Shown here: positions 1 through 7,887 of the stretch, in pieces
How positions within the stretch are numbered: the stretch's first letter is position 1
Layout of the letters: each line of letters begins with the position of its first letter
DNA from: Psychrobacillus sp042945595
GTDB taxonomy: Bacteria > Bacillota > Bacilli > Bacillales_A > Planococcaceae
Reading direction: 5' to 3'
Length of the DNA stretch: 64,000 bases
Assembly: GCF_042945595.1 (NCBI RefSeq)
Contig: NZ_CP168493.1
Location: 124,001 to 188,000, forward strand
The notes under the pieces: model-generated
The model's input: the letters and a program-made list of their open reading frames with translations, nothing else
Databases searched by the model: none
What the model was told of the DNA's origin: nothing
Translations under genes and position numbers: made by a program

Positions 1-10
1 GTAACTAAAC

Positions 11-44
11 AATGCCACAATCCTATAAGGTTGTGGCATTTTTG
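11..44 (+). terminator. Rho-independent terminator
   Basis: A perfect 10-bp stem, AATGCCACAA with TTGTGGCATT, surrounds a 10-nt loop and is followed by a short T run. It most likely ends a transcript that enters from left of the window; the gene it serves is not visible. Confidence 0.75.
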
Positions 45-155
45 CATTAAGGTGTATGACCTATTGTTCCAATGCGAAGTTCATTGCAGAAAAAGTGCTT
101 GTTATTGTCGAATTGGTTGCTTAAGCAGTCTATTTTGTCTTCATAATCCATTTAA

Positions 156-198
156 TGTGAAAAACTGGTTTGCTAGCGTGTACTTGCTATTTTTCACA
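156..198 (+). other. Leader hairpin upstream of the ABC importer operon
   Basis: A 9-bp stem (TGTGAAAAA with TTTTTCACA) continues inward, after a 9-nt bulge on the 5' side, into a 4-bp stem TAGC/GCTA. It lies 45 nt before the permease start, in the presumed leader. No T run follows, so it is not an ordinary terminator. No TPP riboswitch consensus is present. Its role, if any, is unknown. Confidence 0.3.
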
Positions 199-243
199 CT
201 TTCCCGAGGTTTAACATATTATTTTTACAAGAGGTGGTGAAAA

Positions 244-1065
244 ATGCGCGCTGAAAAAGGGGTCGTAAACTATGATCCCTATGAAACGGAACAACAGGAA
301 TGGAAGAAGCAACAAGGAAAAGAGCGAGTAAAGCAATTACTAACCATTATCTCTCCTATATTCATTCTATTACTTTGGGAGATCTGTTCTCGAACCGGTA
401 TACTTGATATTCGATTTTTCCCTCCACCTTCAGCAATAATATCCACATTTTTCGATTTGGCAGCAAGTGGACTGTTATGGACCCATATTTCGATATCTTT
501 ATATAGAATAGCTGCAGGATTTTTATTAGGCGTTATCCCGGGAGTAGTTATTGGGTTGCTTATGGGTTTGTATGCGCCAATTCGACATTTTATTTCCCCT
601 ATTGTAATGGCTCTTATGCCAATACCTACTCTTGCTTTAATGCCAATTATAATTATCTTCTTTGGGATTGGAGATTTCTCAAAAGTAGTCACAATCGCAG
701 GTAGCGTATTTTTCCCAGTCGTTATTAATACAGTCGCAGGTGTAATGAATATAGAAAAGGTGCATCTAGATGTTGCCAAAAATTATGGAGCAAGTCCAAA
801 GGATTTTTTCTTTAAAATAGCTTTTCCGGGTGCACTTCCTGTCATGCTAGAAGGTATTCAGATGGGGCAGGCGATTGCATTACTCACAATTGTTGCTGCG
901 GAAATGATGGGAGCTACTTCAGGAATTGGGTATTTAATCTGGACCTCTTATAAGGCATTTATGCTAAAAGAAATGTTTGTTGGTTTAGTGCTCATTTCAT
1001 CTTTTGGTTTTCTATTCTCCCTCTTTTTACGTGGGTTGCAAAAGAAAATCGTCCCATGGAGGTGA
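244..1065 (+). CDS. ABC transporter permease, SsuC/TauC/ThiX type
   Basis: This is the membrane subunit of an ABC importer, 273 residues, the usual length for nitrate/sulfonate/taurine-type permeases. After a charged N-terminal stretch of about 35 residues, six hydrophobic segments follow. The cytoplasmic coupling loop that contacts the ATPase is seen around residues 180-200 (KNYGASPKDFFFKIAFPGALP). The start has a good site (GAGGTGG) just upstream. The ATPase gene follows after 4 bp and the binding lipoprotein after that, so the three form one operon. The substrate cannot be read from this subunit; the class takes up sulfonates, taurine, nitrate or thiamine-pyrimidine precursors. Membrane location and family are secure, specificity is not. 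Confidence 0.9.
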   Translation: MRAEKGVVNYDPYETEQQEWKKQQGKERVKQLLTIISPIFILLLWEICSRTGILDIRFFPPPSAIISTFFDLAASGLLWTHISISLYRIAAGFLLGVIPGVVIGLLMGLYAPIRHFISPIVMALMPIPTLALMPIIIIFFGIGDFSKVVTIAGSVFFPVVINTVAGVMNIEKVHLDVAKNYGASPKDFFFKIAFPGALPVMLEGIQMGQAIALLTIVAAEMMGATSGIGYLIWTSYKAFMLKEMFVGLVLISSFGFLFSLFLRGLQKKIVPWR

Positions 1066-1069
1066 ATAG

Positions 1070-1849
1070 ATGAGTGAAAATATAAAAATCTCTGTAAAAG
1101 ATTTAACAAAAGTATTTTATAAAAAAAATAACAGTGTCACAGCAGTTAAAAATGTGTCATTGCAAATTGAAGAGGGAGAATTTGTCTGTTTAGTAGGCCC
1201 GAGTGGTTGTGGAAAAACAACCTTACTGCGGATATTGGCAGGCTTAGAGTTACCAAGTTCAGGTACATTTACAATCGACTCCGATTCGGACGAAAGACCT
1301 CCACAATCAATGGTATTCCAAGAAAAAGGGGTTATTCCTTGGTTAACGGTAGAGAAAAACGTTGCATTTGGGCTTAGTATGCGACATTTACCAAAGGAAT
1401 TTGTTCGGAAGCAAACGGATTATTATTTGGAAAAAGTAGGTTTAAGTAAGTTTTCGAAACTTTACCCTAAAGAGCTTTCAGGGGGAATGAAACAACGAAT
1501 AAGCATTGCGCGAGCATTTGCGAATGACCCAGAAATTTTGCTCATGGATGAACCTTTTGCAGCGTTAGATGAACAAAATAAATTTATTTTGCAGGAAGAG
1601 CTGCTCTCTATTTGGTCCGAGACAAAGAAGACGGTGTTATTTATTACGCATAGCATTGATGAAGCATTGCTACTAAGTGATCGTATTATTTTAATGAGCG
1701 CACACCCAGGAGAAATTATAAAAGAGATTACTGTACCGATTCCAAGACCTAGAACGATGGAACAAGTGCGAGCAAACGCAGAGATGGCAGAGCAATTCAT
1801 TGCTATTTGGAATCATTTACAACAAGAAGTACAACGATCTAGGAGATAA
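1070..1849 (+). CDS. ABC transporter ATP-binding protein, SsuB/TauB type
   Basis: Cytoplasmic ATPase that powers the neighbouring permease. At 259 residues it is the normal family length. Visible motifs are Walker A (GPSGCGKTT, residues 43-51), the ABC signature LSGGMKQR, Walker B ILLMDEPFAALD and the switch histidine in FITHSIDEA. The short C-terminal tail has the positively charged pattern (PIPRPRT) typical of nitrate/taurine/sulfonate ATPases, which supports importer rather than exporter function. It starts 4 bp after the permease stop with the ribosome site TGGAGGTG and is followed after 12 bp by the lipoprotein gene. Confidence 0.93.
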   Translation: MSENIKISVKDLTKVFYKKNNSVTAVKNVSLQIEEGEFVCLVGPSGCGKTTLLRILAGLELPSSGTFTIDSDSDERPPQSMVFQEKGVIPWLTVEKNVAFGLSMRHLPKEFVRKQTDYYLEKVGLSKFSKLYPKELSGGMKQRISIARAFANDPEILLMDEPFAALDEQNKFILQEELLSIWSETKKTVLFITHSIDEALLLSDRIILMSAHPGEIIKEITVPIPRPRTMEQVRANAEMAEQFIAIWNHLQQEVQRSRR

Positions 1850-1861
1850 GGGAGGAAATTT

Positions 1862-2947
1862 GTGAAGAAACGTTGGTTGATTTTACTCGCATCGATTGTT
1901 TTGGTATTAGGTGCGTGTTCTTCCAAAGAAAAGGTAAGTACAAATGGGGTTGATGATGAAGTAAATAAAAACAATCCATCCGGGGATTTGGCTCCGCTTG
2001 AAAAGAAAGAAAAGGTTGTTATTGCAGAGGATGGTGCAGCTTCTGGAGCCGGTTTTTATATTGCCAAAGAAAAAGGATACTTTGAGGACTACAATATTGA
2101 AGTAGAATTTGCACAGTTTGGAAATAGTGATGAAATGCTACCAGCTCTTGCGTCTGGTGATGTAGATATTGCAGGAGGAGTATCGACAGCGTCGTTCTTT
2201 AATGCGATAGCACAAGGAATAGACGTAAAAATTATTGCAGATAAAGGGCATAATGTACCTGGGAAATCCTATTTTTCATTTGTCATTGGCAATCAAATGA
2301 AAGATAAAATTAAGGAATATAAGGACTTTAAAGGAAAACGTATCGCAGTTTCTTCCAAAAACTCAATTGACGAATATATTTATTGGGAAATGCTAAAACA
2401 TGCTGGACTTACAAATGAGGACGTAGAGTTCGTTTTGCTTGGAGATTTCGGAAGCATGTTGGGTGCGATTGAAAATGGTTCAGTTGATGCAGCACTTCAA
2501 ATTGAGCCTTTGATTGCAAAGGGAATAGAAAATGGATTTCATGTTCGCTTTGGTGATACGACCGATTATGCTCCAGAATCACAAATTGCAATGGTACTTG
2601 GATCACCTAAATTTATGAATGATGAAAAAAATGTATCATTGCGCTTTATGGCTGCATATTTAAAAGGTGTACGCGATTATAATGATGCGTTCGTTAAAGG
2701 AGAAGGAAAAGCAGAAGTAATCGACATTATGACAAAGTACACAGCCTTAAAAGATGCAGCTTTATGGGAAAAAGTATTTGTAACTGGTCTTGATCCAGAT
2801 GGAAAAATGTTTTTAGATGATGTGGTAAAACAGTATGATGCATATAAAGCAAACGGCGCAATCAGTGGGGACGTAGACTTCGACAAGGCAGTTGATACGT
2901 CAATTACAGAAAAAGCGGTAAAGATTTTAGGGGAATATAAGAAATAA
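1862..2947 (+). CDS. Substrate-binding lipoprotein of the ABC importer (NMT1/SsuA-like)
   Basis: Extracytoplasmic solute receptor, 361 residues, starting at GTG behind GGGAGG. A signal peptide of 18 residues ends in the lipobox LGAC, so Cys19 should carry the lipid anchor. After a hydrophilic linker, the NMT1/SsuA-like periplasmic-binding fold begins near residue 50; the GFYIAKEKGYFEDYNIEVEF stretch is the classic first strand-helix of this family, and the SGDVDIAGG motif follows. The NMT1-like group includes receptors for pyrimidine thiamine precursors, aliphatic sulfonates, taurine and nitrate; nothing in the context (no TPP riboswitch, no monooxygenase) decides between these. It is the last gene of the three-gene operon, ended by a strong terminator. 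Confidence 0.9.
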   Translation: MKKRWLILLASIVLVLGACSSKEKVSTNGVDDEVNKNNPSGDLAPLEKKEKVVIAEDGAASGAGFYIAKEKGYFEDYNIEVEFAQFGNSDEMLPALASGDVDIAGGVSTASFFNAIAQGIDVKIIADKGHNVPGKSYFSFVIGNQMKDKIKEYKDFKGKRIAVSSKNSIDEYIYWEMLKHAGLTNEDVEFVLLGDFGSMLGAIENGSVDAALQIEPLIAKGIENGFHVRFGDTTDYAPESQIAMVLGSPKFMNDEKNVSLRFMAAYLKGVRDYNDAFVKGEGKAEVIDIMTKYTALKDAALWEKVFVTGLDPDGKMFLDDVVKQYDAYKANGAISGDVDFDKAVDTSITEKAVKILGEYKK

Positions 2948-2976
2948 ACGTCCAATAAACATTGGGCGTTTTTTTA
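2947..2976 (+). terminator. Terminator of the ABC importer operon
   Basis: A 10-bp stem (AACGTCCAAT with ATTGGGCGTT, one G-T pair) has a 4-nt loop and is followed by T5. It begins at the last base of the lipoprotein stop codon. Confidence 0.9.
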
Positions 2977-3035
2977 TAAAACGTACATTATAGGATACAA
3001 TGGAGAAAGATCGAATGGTAAAAGAGGTGCATAGG

Positions 3036-3482
3036 ATGGTAAGCGTTTTAGTAGATGCAGATGGATGCCCAGTAGTAGATCTAACAATTGAAATAGCGAA
3101 ACATTTCGGATTGAAAGTAACATTGCTATGTGATACTGCTCATTATATGCAAAGAGAGGGTGCAGAAACGATCATGGTATCAAAAGGGGCAGATGCGGTC
3201 GATTTTGTATTAGTAAATAAAGTGAATAAGGGGGATGTAGTAGTTACACAAGATTACGGGCTTGCAGCGATGGTGTTAGCGAAAAAAGGATATGCCATCG
3301 ATCAGAATGGACGTTGGTATACTCCTGAGAATATTGATCAGCTTTTGAATAGCCGTCATATTTCCAAGAAAATTCGACAAGCTGGAGGCCGTTTAAAAGG
3401 CCCTAGAAAGCGTCAAAAAGAAGATGATGAAAAGTTTGAAATGCACTTTCATAGGTTATGTGTGCATGCATTAAGTAACTGA
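3036..3482 (+). CDS. yqxD: YaiI/YqxD family protein (DUF188)
   Basis: A 148-residue protein of the YaiI/YqxD (UPF0178) family, whose biochemical role is not established. The N-terminal VLVDADGCPVV and the later VVTQDYGLAAMVL are the conserved acidic motifs of a PIN-like nuclease fold, so nuclease activity is possible but unproven. The C-terminus is basic (GGRLKGPRKRQ). I place the start at 3036 because AGAGGTG sits 6 nt upstream and translation then begins at the conserved core; an upstream in-frame ATG at 3000 would add 12 poorly conserved residues. The gene is monocistronic and converges on the phosphodiesterase gene with only 2 bp between stops. Confidence 0.88.
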   Translation: MVSVLVDADGCPVVDLTIEIAKHFGLKVTLLCDTAHYMQREGAETIMVSKGADAVDFVLVNKVNKGDVVVTQDYGLAAMVLAKKGYAIDQNGRWYTPENIDQLLNSRHISKKIRQAGGRLKGPRKRQKEDDEKFEMHFHRLCVHALSN

Positions 3483-3484
3483 AG

Positions 3485-4354
3485 TCACTTTTCAAATTGC
3501 CTGCGTACGCTAATTCCCATATCCGGGTTATTTGTAAACGCACCATTTGCTTTTAAGTTAAGTGCTTTTTTCATCTCTAGCTCATTATTGATAGAATAAA
3601 GGTGAATTTGAAACCCATTTAGTTGAACTTCTTGAACAAAATCTTTATCAACAGCGCTAATGTTAACTCCAATACCACTTGCAAAAGTACTTAACCGATT
3701 ATAATCTTGGACAGAAAGAGTAGCTTCCTCTTTGAAATAGAATAGTTGGATAAGGGGAAGCTTCGGCTCTAGATCATGGATCCTTGTTAAACTATCTTCA
3801 TTAAATGATTCAATAATAACTTTCGGAATTTTTTCGTTTGCTTTTATTAAATTGTATTGCATTAGCAAAGAAATAAGTTTTTCTTCCATTTTGTTGTATA
3901 TTTTAGGAGACTTCATTTCGATGTAGTAATTCACATCGTCCCCAAAGTGCGAAAATATTTCCTGTAATGTAGGTACCTTCAAATCTTCAAATTCTTTATT
4001 GGCTAAACCAGGATTCGCACTGTTATACCATTTACCTGCATTTAATTGTTTCAATTCTTCTAGTGTATATTCGATTACAAAGCCAACCCCATCTGTTGTG
4101 CGATCTACTTTTTCATCATGCATAGCAACTAATACGCCATCTTTTGTCATTTGCAAATCAATTTCAATATAATCAGCATCGGCTTGTTGGGCAATTTCAT
4201 ATGCAGGAATCGTGTTCTCAGGGGCATATGCAGAGGCTCCGCGATGCGCGATTATTAAAAACTCCTCGGTGCTAATAGGCTCTAAGTTTTTTTGATTATT
4301 ATCACACCCGACAACTAATAGTAAAACCGCAAGTAAACGGATTAGTTTTCGCAA
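3485..4354 (-). CDS. Glycerophosphodiester phosphodiesterase lipoprotein
   Basis: Predicted surface-anchored enzyme that hydrolyses glycerophosphodiesters to glycerol 3-phosphate and an alcohol. Of 289 residues, the first 16 or so form a signal peptide with lipobox VVGC. The GDPD TIM-barrel starts with IAHRGASAYAPENT (catalytic His-Arg and Glu-Asn), followed by YIEIDLQMTKDGVLVAMHDEKVDRTT carrying the metal-binding Glu/Asp and second catalytic His. Translation starts at TTG, with AAGGAG 6 nt before it. The Glu of YYIEMKS in mid-protein is the third metal ligand region. Likely role: salvage of teichoic-acid or phospholipid breakdown products. It stands alone and faces YqxD. Confidence 0.9.
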   Translation of the reverse strand: MRKLIRLLAVLLLVVGCDNNQKNLEPISTEEFLIIAHRGASAYAPENTIPAYEIAQQADADYIEIDLQMTKDGVLVAMHDEKVDRTTDGVGFVIEYTLEELKQLNAGKWYNSANPGLANKEFEDLKVPTLQEIFSHFGDDVNYYIEMKSPKIYNKMEEKLISLLMQYNLIKANEKIPKVIIESFNEDSLTRIHDLEPKLPLIQLFYFKEEATLSVQDYNRLSTFASGIGVNISAVDKDFVQEVQLNGFQIHLYSINNELEMKKALNLKANGAFTNNPDMGISVRRQFEK

Positions 4355-4600
4355 AAGAAACTCCTTCCAAGAAAAGGTGTTAAAACAAAGGTTACTTGGC
4401 CATTAATCTTTCAGCATATGTGAGGACAGTTGCAAAAAATGCAAGGAGTGAAATCTATTTAAATGCTGTGATGTGCCAATACATTTTTAGATGTTTAGTC
4501 CATTTTTTGATAATAAAAAGAAAACTATCTATTTAACAAATGCCTACATTTTTGATATATTAAATCGAATGGACAAAATATCATAAAGGTGGAGTAAAAA

Positions 4601-5557
4601 ATGGACACACATGCATACAGAGTATTACTTTACTATAAGTATGTCCCGATTGAAGATCCAGTAACATTTGCACAAGAACATCTTGCAGCTTGTAAAGAAA
4701 TTGGGTTAAAAGGGCGTATTTTAGTATCAAACGAAGGAATGAACGGTACATGCTCAGGAACAATTGAACAAACCGATGCATACATGGACATGATGAAGGC
4801 GGACGTTCGCTTCGCAGACATGGTGTATAAAATAGATGAAACAGAGGGGCACGCATTCAAAAAAATGCATGTTCGTCCAAAGCAAGAGATTGTGCATTTA
4901 GGATTAGAAGAAGATATTAATCCAAATGAATTAACAGGAAAATACCTTTCTCCAAAAGAATTTTTTGAACAAATGCAAGCAGAGGATACGATTGTAATCG
5001 ATGCTCGTAATGATTATGAATTCGACTTAGGGCATTTCCGTGGAGCAATTCGTCCAGATATCCGCAACTTCCGCGATTTACCTGAATGGATGCTTGAGAA
5101 TAAAGAAATGTTTGAAGGTAAAAAAGTACTAACATATTGCACAGGTGGAATTCGTTGTGAAAAGTTTTCGGGCTGGTTAGTACGCGAAGGCTTCGAAGAT
5201 GTTGCTCAATTACACGGTGGCATCGCAACTTATGGGAAAGACCCAGAGGTACGTGGACAATTATGGGACGGCCAAATGTACGTATTCGATGAACGTATCG
5301 CTGTTCCGATTAACCAAGTGGAGCATGTCGTTGTAGGAAAAGATCATTTTACGGGAGAGCCATGTGAACGCTATGTAAACTGTGCAAACCCTGATTGTAA
5401 TGACAAAATTCTATGCTCAGAAGAAAACGAACACAAATACCTTCGTAGCTGTTCACACGAATGCCGCGTGGACCCACGCAACCGCTACGTAGTTGAACAT
5501 AACCTATCCGAAGAAGAAGTAGAAGCAAGACTAACTGCTATTAAAGAAACAGTATAA
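4601..5557 (+). CDS. trhO: tRNA uridine-34 hydroxylase TrhO (rhodanese family)
   Basis: Prephenate-independent enzyme that hydroxylates the wobble uridine of certain tRNAs (5-hydroxyuridine), as known for TrhO/YceA/YbfQ. The 318 residues show an N-terminal acylphosphatase-like domain (to about residue 95), a rhodanese domain with the active-site loop YCTGGIRCEKF (catalytic Cys180), and a C-terminal Cys-rich segment (CERYVNCANPDCN...CSHEC) typical of the longer family members and likely metal-binding. RBS AAGGTGGAG precedes the ATG. Monocistronic, ended by the hairpin at 5570. Confidence 0.93.
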   Translation: MDTHAYRVLLYYKYVPIEDPVTFAQEHLAACKEIGLKGRILVSNEGMNGTCSGTIEQTDAYMDMMKADVRFADMVYKIDETEGHAFKKMHVRPKQEIVHLGLEEDINPNELTGKYLSPKEFFEQMQAEDTIVIDARNDYEFDLGHFRGAIRPDIRNFRDLPEWMLENKEMFEGKKVLTYCTGGIRCEKFSGWLVREGFEDVAQLHGGIATYGKDPEVRGQLWDGQMYVFDERIAVPINQVEHVVVGKDHFTGEPCERYVNCANPDCNDKILCSEENEHKYLRSCSHECRVDPRNRYVVEHNLSEEEVEARLTAIKETV

Positions 5558-5569
5558 AAAAACTATCCC

Positions 5570-5607
5570 AATCCCACACTAATCTTGAATTAGTGTGGGA
5601 TTACTTT
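5570..5607 (+). terminator. Terminator of trhO
   Basis: Perfect 14-bp stem (AATCCCACACTAAT with ATTAGTGTGGGATT) and a 5-nt loop, followed by ACTTTAT. The T run is weak but the stem is very strong, and it directly follows the trhO stop. Confidence 0.8.
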
Positions 5608-5656
5608 ATTACAGAATTGTTACTGGTGCCAGGCACCTGTAACAATTCTGTAATAA
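5606..5656. repeat. 51-nt REP-like palindrome with GGTGCC-A-GGCACC core
   Basis: Two 18-bp arms (5606-5623 and 5639-5656) are exact reverse complements. Between them lies a T-T mismatch and the self-complementary core GGTGCC A GGCACC. The whole element could fold as one 24-bp hairpin with a single-base loop. The core resembles REP-type palindromes that Bacillaceae carry in many copies and that are linked to RAYT (IS200-like) transposases; this link is inference. No RAYT gene is in this window. Confidence 0.7.
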
Positions 5657-5745
5657 TTGGTTTAAGGTATTTAGAGGGAAATTGCTTACATATATTGAAT
5701 TATAGTAAAGAGTTCGTTTTTAAAAATAGAATGGGGGAAACGTAT

Positions 5746-6192
5746 ATGGCAATCGAAGTGAAGAAAATTTCAGATTTGAAAGAAGTCGACGTAACCAAAC
5801 TAATTCAAGAAAGCGAAAAAGAAGGGTATCGATTCGTATCCAGGTTAGCAAGTGAATATGAGGATGGCACAAACAGATTTAGCGAACAAGGAGAAGCTCT
5901 TTATGGGGTATGGGATGACCAAGAATTAGTGGCAATTGGTGGACTAAATAAAAATATAAATGGTGCGCGGGAACAATCTGCTCGATTAAATCGTTTTTAT
6001 ACGTTACCGGAACATCGTAGAAAAGGTATCGGAAGCGAACTTTGCAAAGCTATATCCGCAGATGCGAAAGGGCAGTTTAAAGAGATTACAACGAAAACGG
6101 AATCAGCGAAAGCAGATGCTTTTTATCGTGCGAATGGATTTGCATTTGAGGAAAGGTCACCTGATATTACCCATGTAATGAGTTTAGAATAG
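5746..6192 (+). CDS. GNAT-family N-acetyltransferase
   Basis: Acetyl-CoA-dependent N-acyltransferase of unknown substrate, 148 residues. The acetyl-CoA pyrophosphate-binding loop is seen as LPEHRRKGIGSELCKA and the C-terminal NGFAFEERSPDITHVM strand is typical. I choose the ATG at 5746 because GGGGGAA lies 6 nt upstream; the frame stays open to 5593 but that stretch runs through the REP-like palindrome and is not protein-like. A weak promoter (TTGCTT ... TATAGT) lies about 50 bp upstream. The gene is 16 bp before dsdA, so the two are probably co-transcribed. Confidence 0.85.
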   Translation: MAIEVKKISDLKEVDVTKLIQESEKEGYRFVSRLASEYEDGTNRFSEQGEALYGVWDDQELVAIGGLNKNINGAREQSARLNRFYTLPEHRRKGIGSELCKAISADAKGQFKEITTKTESAKADAFYRANGFAFEERSPDITHVMSLE

Positions 6193-6208
6193 AAAGGAAA
6201 TAACACAA

Positions 6209-7513
6209 ATGAACGATCAACAACTAGTAGAGAAATTTCCTTTAATAAAGAGAATGCAACATACAGAAGAGGTTATTTGGAATAATCCAAATCTAATAAA
6301 CACCGAAAAAGCACTAAAAAATCTAACTGTGACAAATGAAATGGTGCAAGATGCAAGCGACCGATTAGATCGTTTTGCATCTTATCTACAAATTGCATTC
6401 CCGGAAACAACAAAAACGAATGGCATAATTGAATCTCCACTTGTGGCTATTCCAATGATGTCATCTGCAATAAAGGAATTATTCAAATCCGATTTCGAAG
6501 GAGAACTTTTATTAAAATGCGATAATGCTTTACCTATCTCTGGTTCCATCAAAGCAAGAGGTGGCATTTATGAAGTGCTGAAAATTGCGGAGACGCTTGC
6601 GATTCGTGAAGGTTTATTAACGCAAACCAATGATTATGCGATTCTTGCAAATGAAGAACTAAAACAGTTTTTCTCCGGCTATTCGATTGCGGTAGGGTCA
6701 ACAGGGAACTTAGGCTTAAGTATTGGAATAATGAGCGCAAAGCTTGGCTTCCGCGTAACAGTGCATATGTCGAGTGACGCCAAGCAATGGAAAAAAGATA
6801 TGCTGCGAGCAAAAGGTGTAGAAGTAATAGAATACTCAGCGGATTATAGTAAGGCGGTTGAACAAGGTAGAAAACAAGCAGAAAACGATTCGACATGCTT
6901 TTTTATCGATGATGAGAACTCCACTGATTTATTTGTTGGGTATGCAGTTGCGGCAAGTAGATTAAAAAAACAGCTGGAGCAGCAAGGTAAAAAAGTAGAT
7001 GAAAACAATCCGTTATATGTTTATTTACCTTGCGGAGTTGGTGGAGGTCCAGGTGGTGTTGCATTTGGCCTGAAGCTACTATTTGGGGATCACGTTCATT
7101 GCTTTTTCGCAGAACCAACACACTCGCCCTGCATGCTACTAGGTTTAATGACAGGTTTGCATGAAAAAATTGCAGTAAGTGATATTGGGTTGGACAATAA
7201 AACAGATGCCGACGGGCTTGCAGTTGGAAGACCATCTGGATTTGTAGGCAAAACATTAGAACAGTTAATAAACGGGAGCTATACAATAAGTGATGAAACG
7301 ATGTATCGATTGCTAGCACTTTTAGTAGACACTGAAAAAATTCAGCTAGAACCATCTGCTCTTGCTGGAATGACTGGTCCTATTCATCTAGCAAAACAGG
7401 GCGCTAACTTAAAGAATGCCACGCATATTGTATGGGCAACTGGTGGAGGCATGGTTCCTGAAAATGAGAAGGTAGCCTATTATGAAAAAGGAAGAAGATT
7501 TCTTAACTTTTAG
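6209..7513 (+). CDS. dsdA: D-serine dehydratase (D-serine ammonia-lyase)
   Basis: PLP enzyme converting D-serine to pyruvate and ammonia, giving D-serine detoxification or use. At 434 residues it has normal length. The PLP lysine is in ISGSIKARGG (Lys115), the glycine-rich phosphate loop is GSTGNLGLS, and VGGGPGGVAFG and the C-terminal WATGGGMVP fit the fold-type II DsdA family. Its RBS AAAGGAA precedes ATG. It lies 16 bp after the acetyltransferase; the last 11 bp overlap the end of the convergent small membrane protein gene. Confidence 0.93.
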   Translation: MNDQQLVEKFPLIKRMQHTEEVIWNNPNLINTEKALKNLTVTNEMVQDASDRLDRFASYLQIAFPETTKTNGIIESPLVAIPMMSSAIKELFKSDFEGELLLKCDNALPISGSIKARGGIYEVLKIAETLAIREGLLTQTNDYAILANEELKQFFSGYSIAVGSTGNLGLSIGIMSAKLGFRVTVHMSSDAKQWKKDMLRAKGVEVIEYSADYSKAVEQGRKQAENDSTCFFIDDENSTDLFVGYAVAASRLKKQLEQQGKKVDENNPLYVYLPCGVGGGPGGVAFGLKLLFGDHVHCFFAEPTHSPCMLLGLMTGLHEKIAVSDIGLDNKTDADGLAVGRPSGFVGKTLEQLINGSYTISDETMYRLLALLVDTEKIQLEPSALAGMTGPIHLAKQGANLKNATHIVWATGGGMVPENEKVAYYEKGRRFLNF

Positions 7514-7706
7514 ATTCATCTTTCGTTTCTTCTAACAGTGCATGCTTCTTTTCTATTAATAAAAATGCTTCGTTTTCCAGTTTCATCATTTCGATATCTA
7601 ATTTCTTCTGCTTTACTTGATATTCTTTTGCCATTGCATATCCTCCAAGACCGAGGGATCCTAATATGATAATGGGAAAAATGGAAAAGACAAGTATGTC
7701 AACCAT
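7503..7706 (-). CDS. Small membrane protein with coiled-coil tail
   Basis: A 67-residue protein not recognised as a named family. An N-terminal hydrophobic helix (about residues 3-25) is followed by a charged helix rich in Lys/Glu (EYQVKQKKLDIEMMKLENEAFLLIEKK) that should form a coiled coil in the cytoplasm. An ideal ribosome site (AAGGAGG) precedes the ATG, and its presumed promoter overlaps the inverted repeat at 7723. It is divergent from the GntR operon, whose other products are also membrane proteins, so a regulatory or functional link is plausible. Confidence 0.75.
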   Translation of the reverse strand: MVDILVFSIFPIIILGSLGLGGYAMAKEYQVKQKKLDIEMMKLENEAFLLIEKKHALLEETKDESKS

Positions 7707-7722
7707 GGGTATTGCCTCCTTT

Positions 7723-7745
7723 TTTGGTATATCTAGTATACCAAA
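7723..7745. promoter_or_regulatory. 9-bp inverted repeat, candidate operator
   Basis: TTTGGTATA and TATACCAAA are exact inverted arms around a 5-bp spacer, about 17 bp upstream of the small membrane protein start and 140 bp upstream of the GntR gene. Such GTATA/TATAC dyads are common operators for YtrA-type GntR proteins, so autoregulation by the adjacent regulator is a reasonable guess. Confidence 0.5.
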
Positions 7746-7831
7746 TATGAAATGACAAAGCCTATTATTTTTATCAAAGTCTACTTTCTTCGGAGAGTAG
7801 GCTTTTTATTTTCCGTACATTGCTCTATCCG

Positions 7832-7853
7832 GTGTATAACAAATGTGTTACAC
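7832..7853. promoter_or_regulatory. Imperfect inverted repeat before the GntR gene
   Basis: GTGTATAACA and TGTGTTACAC form an 8-of-10 inverted repeat with a 2-bp spacer, 34 bp upstream of the GntR start. Position and dyad symmetry suggest an autoregulatory operator. Confidence 0.45.
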
Positions 7854-7887
7854 TGTATGTAGAACAAAAGTAGAAAGAAGTGACAAT

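Noticed and set aside
31..240. 69-codon open frame upstream of the ABC importer
   Set aside because: It starts inside a terminator hairpin, has no ribosome site and gives a Cys/Phe-rich random-looking product; better read as a leader.
50..243. TPP riboswitch in the leader of the NMT1-type importer
   Set aside because: The conserved CTGAGA and ACCTGATCTGGATAATACC blocks are absent.
279..779. 166-codon antisense frame within the permease gene
   Set aside because: Shadow of the permease codons on the other strand; no start signal.
5593..5745. N-terminal extension of the acetyltransferase
   Set aside because: It would translate the REP-like palindrome; a good ribosome site marks the ATG at 5746.
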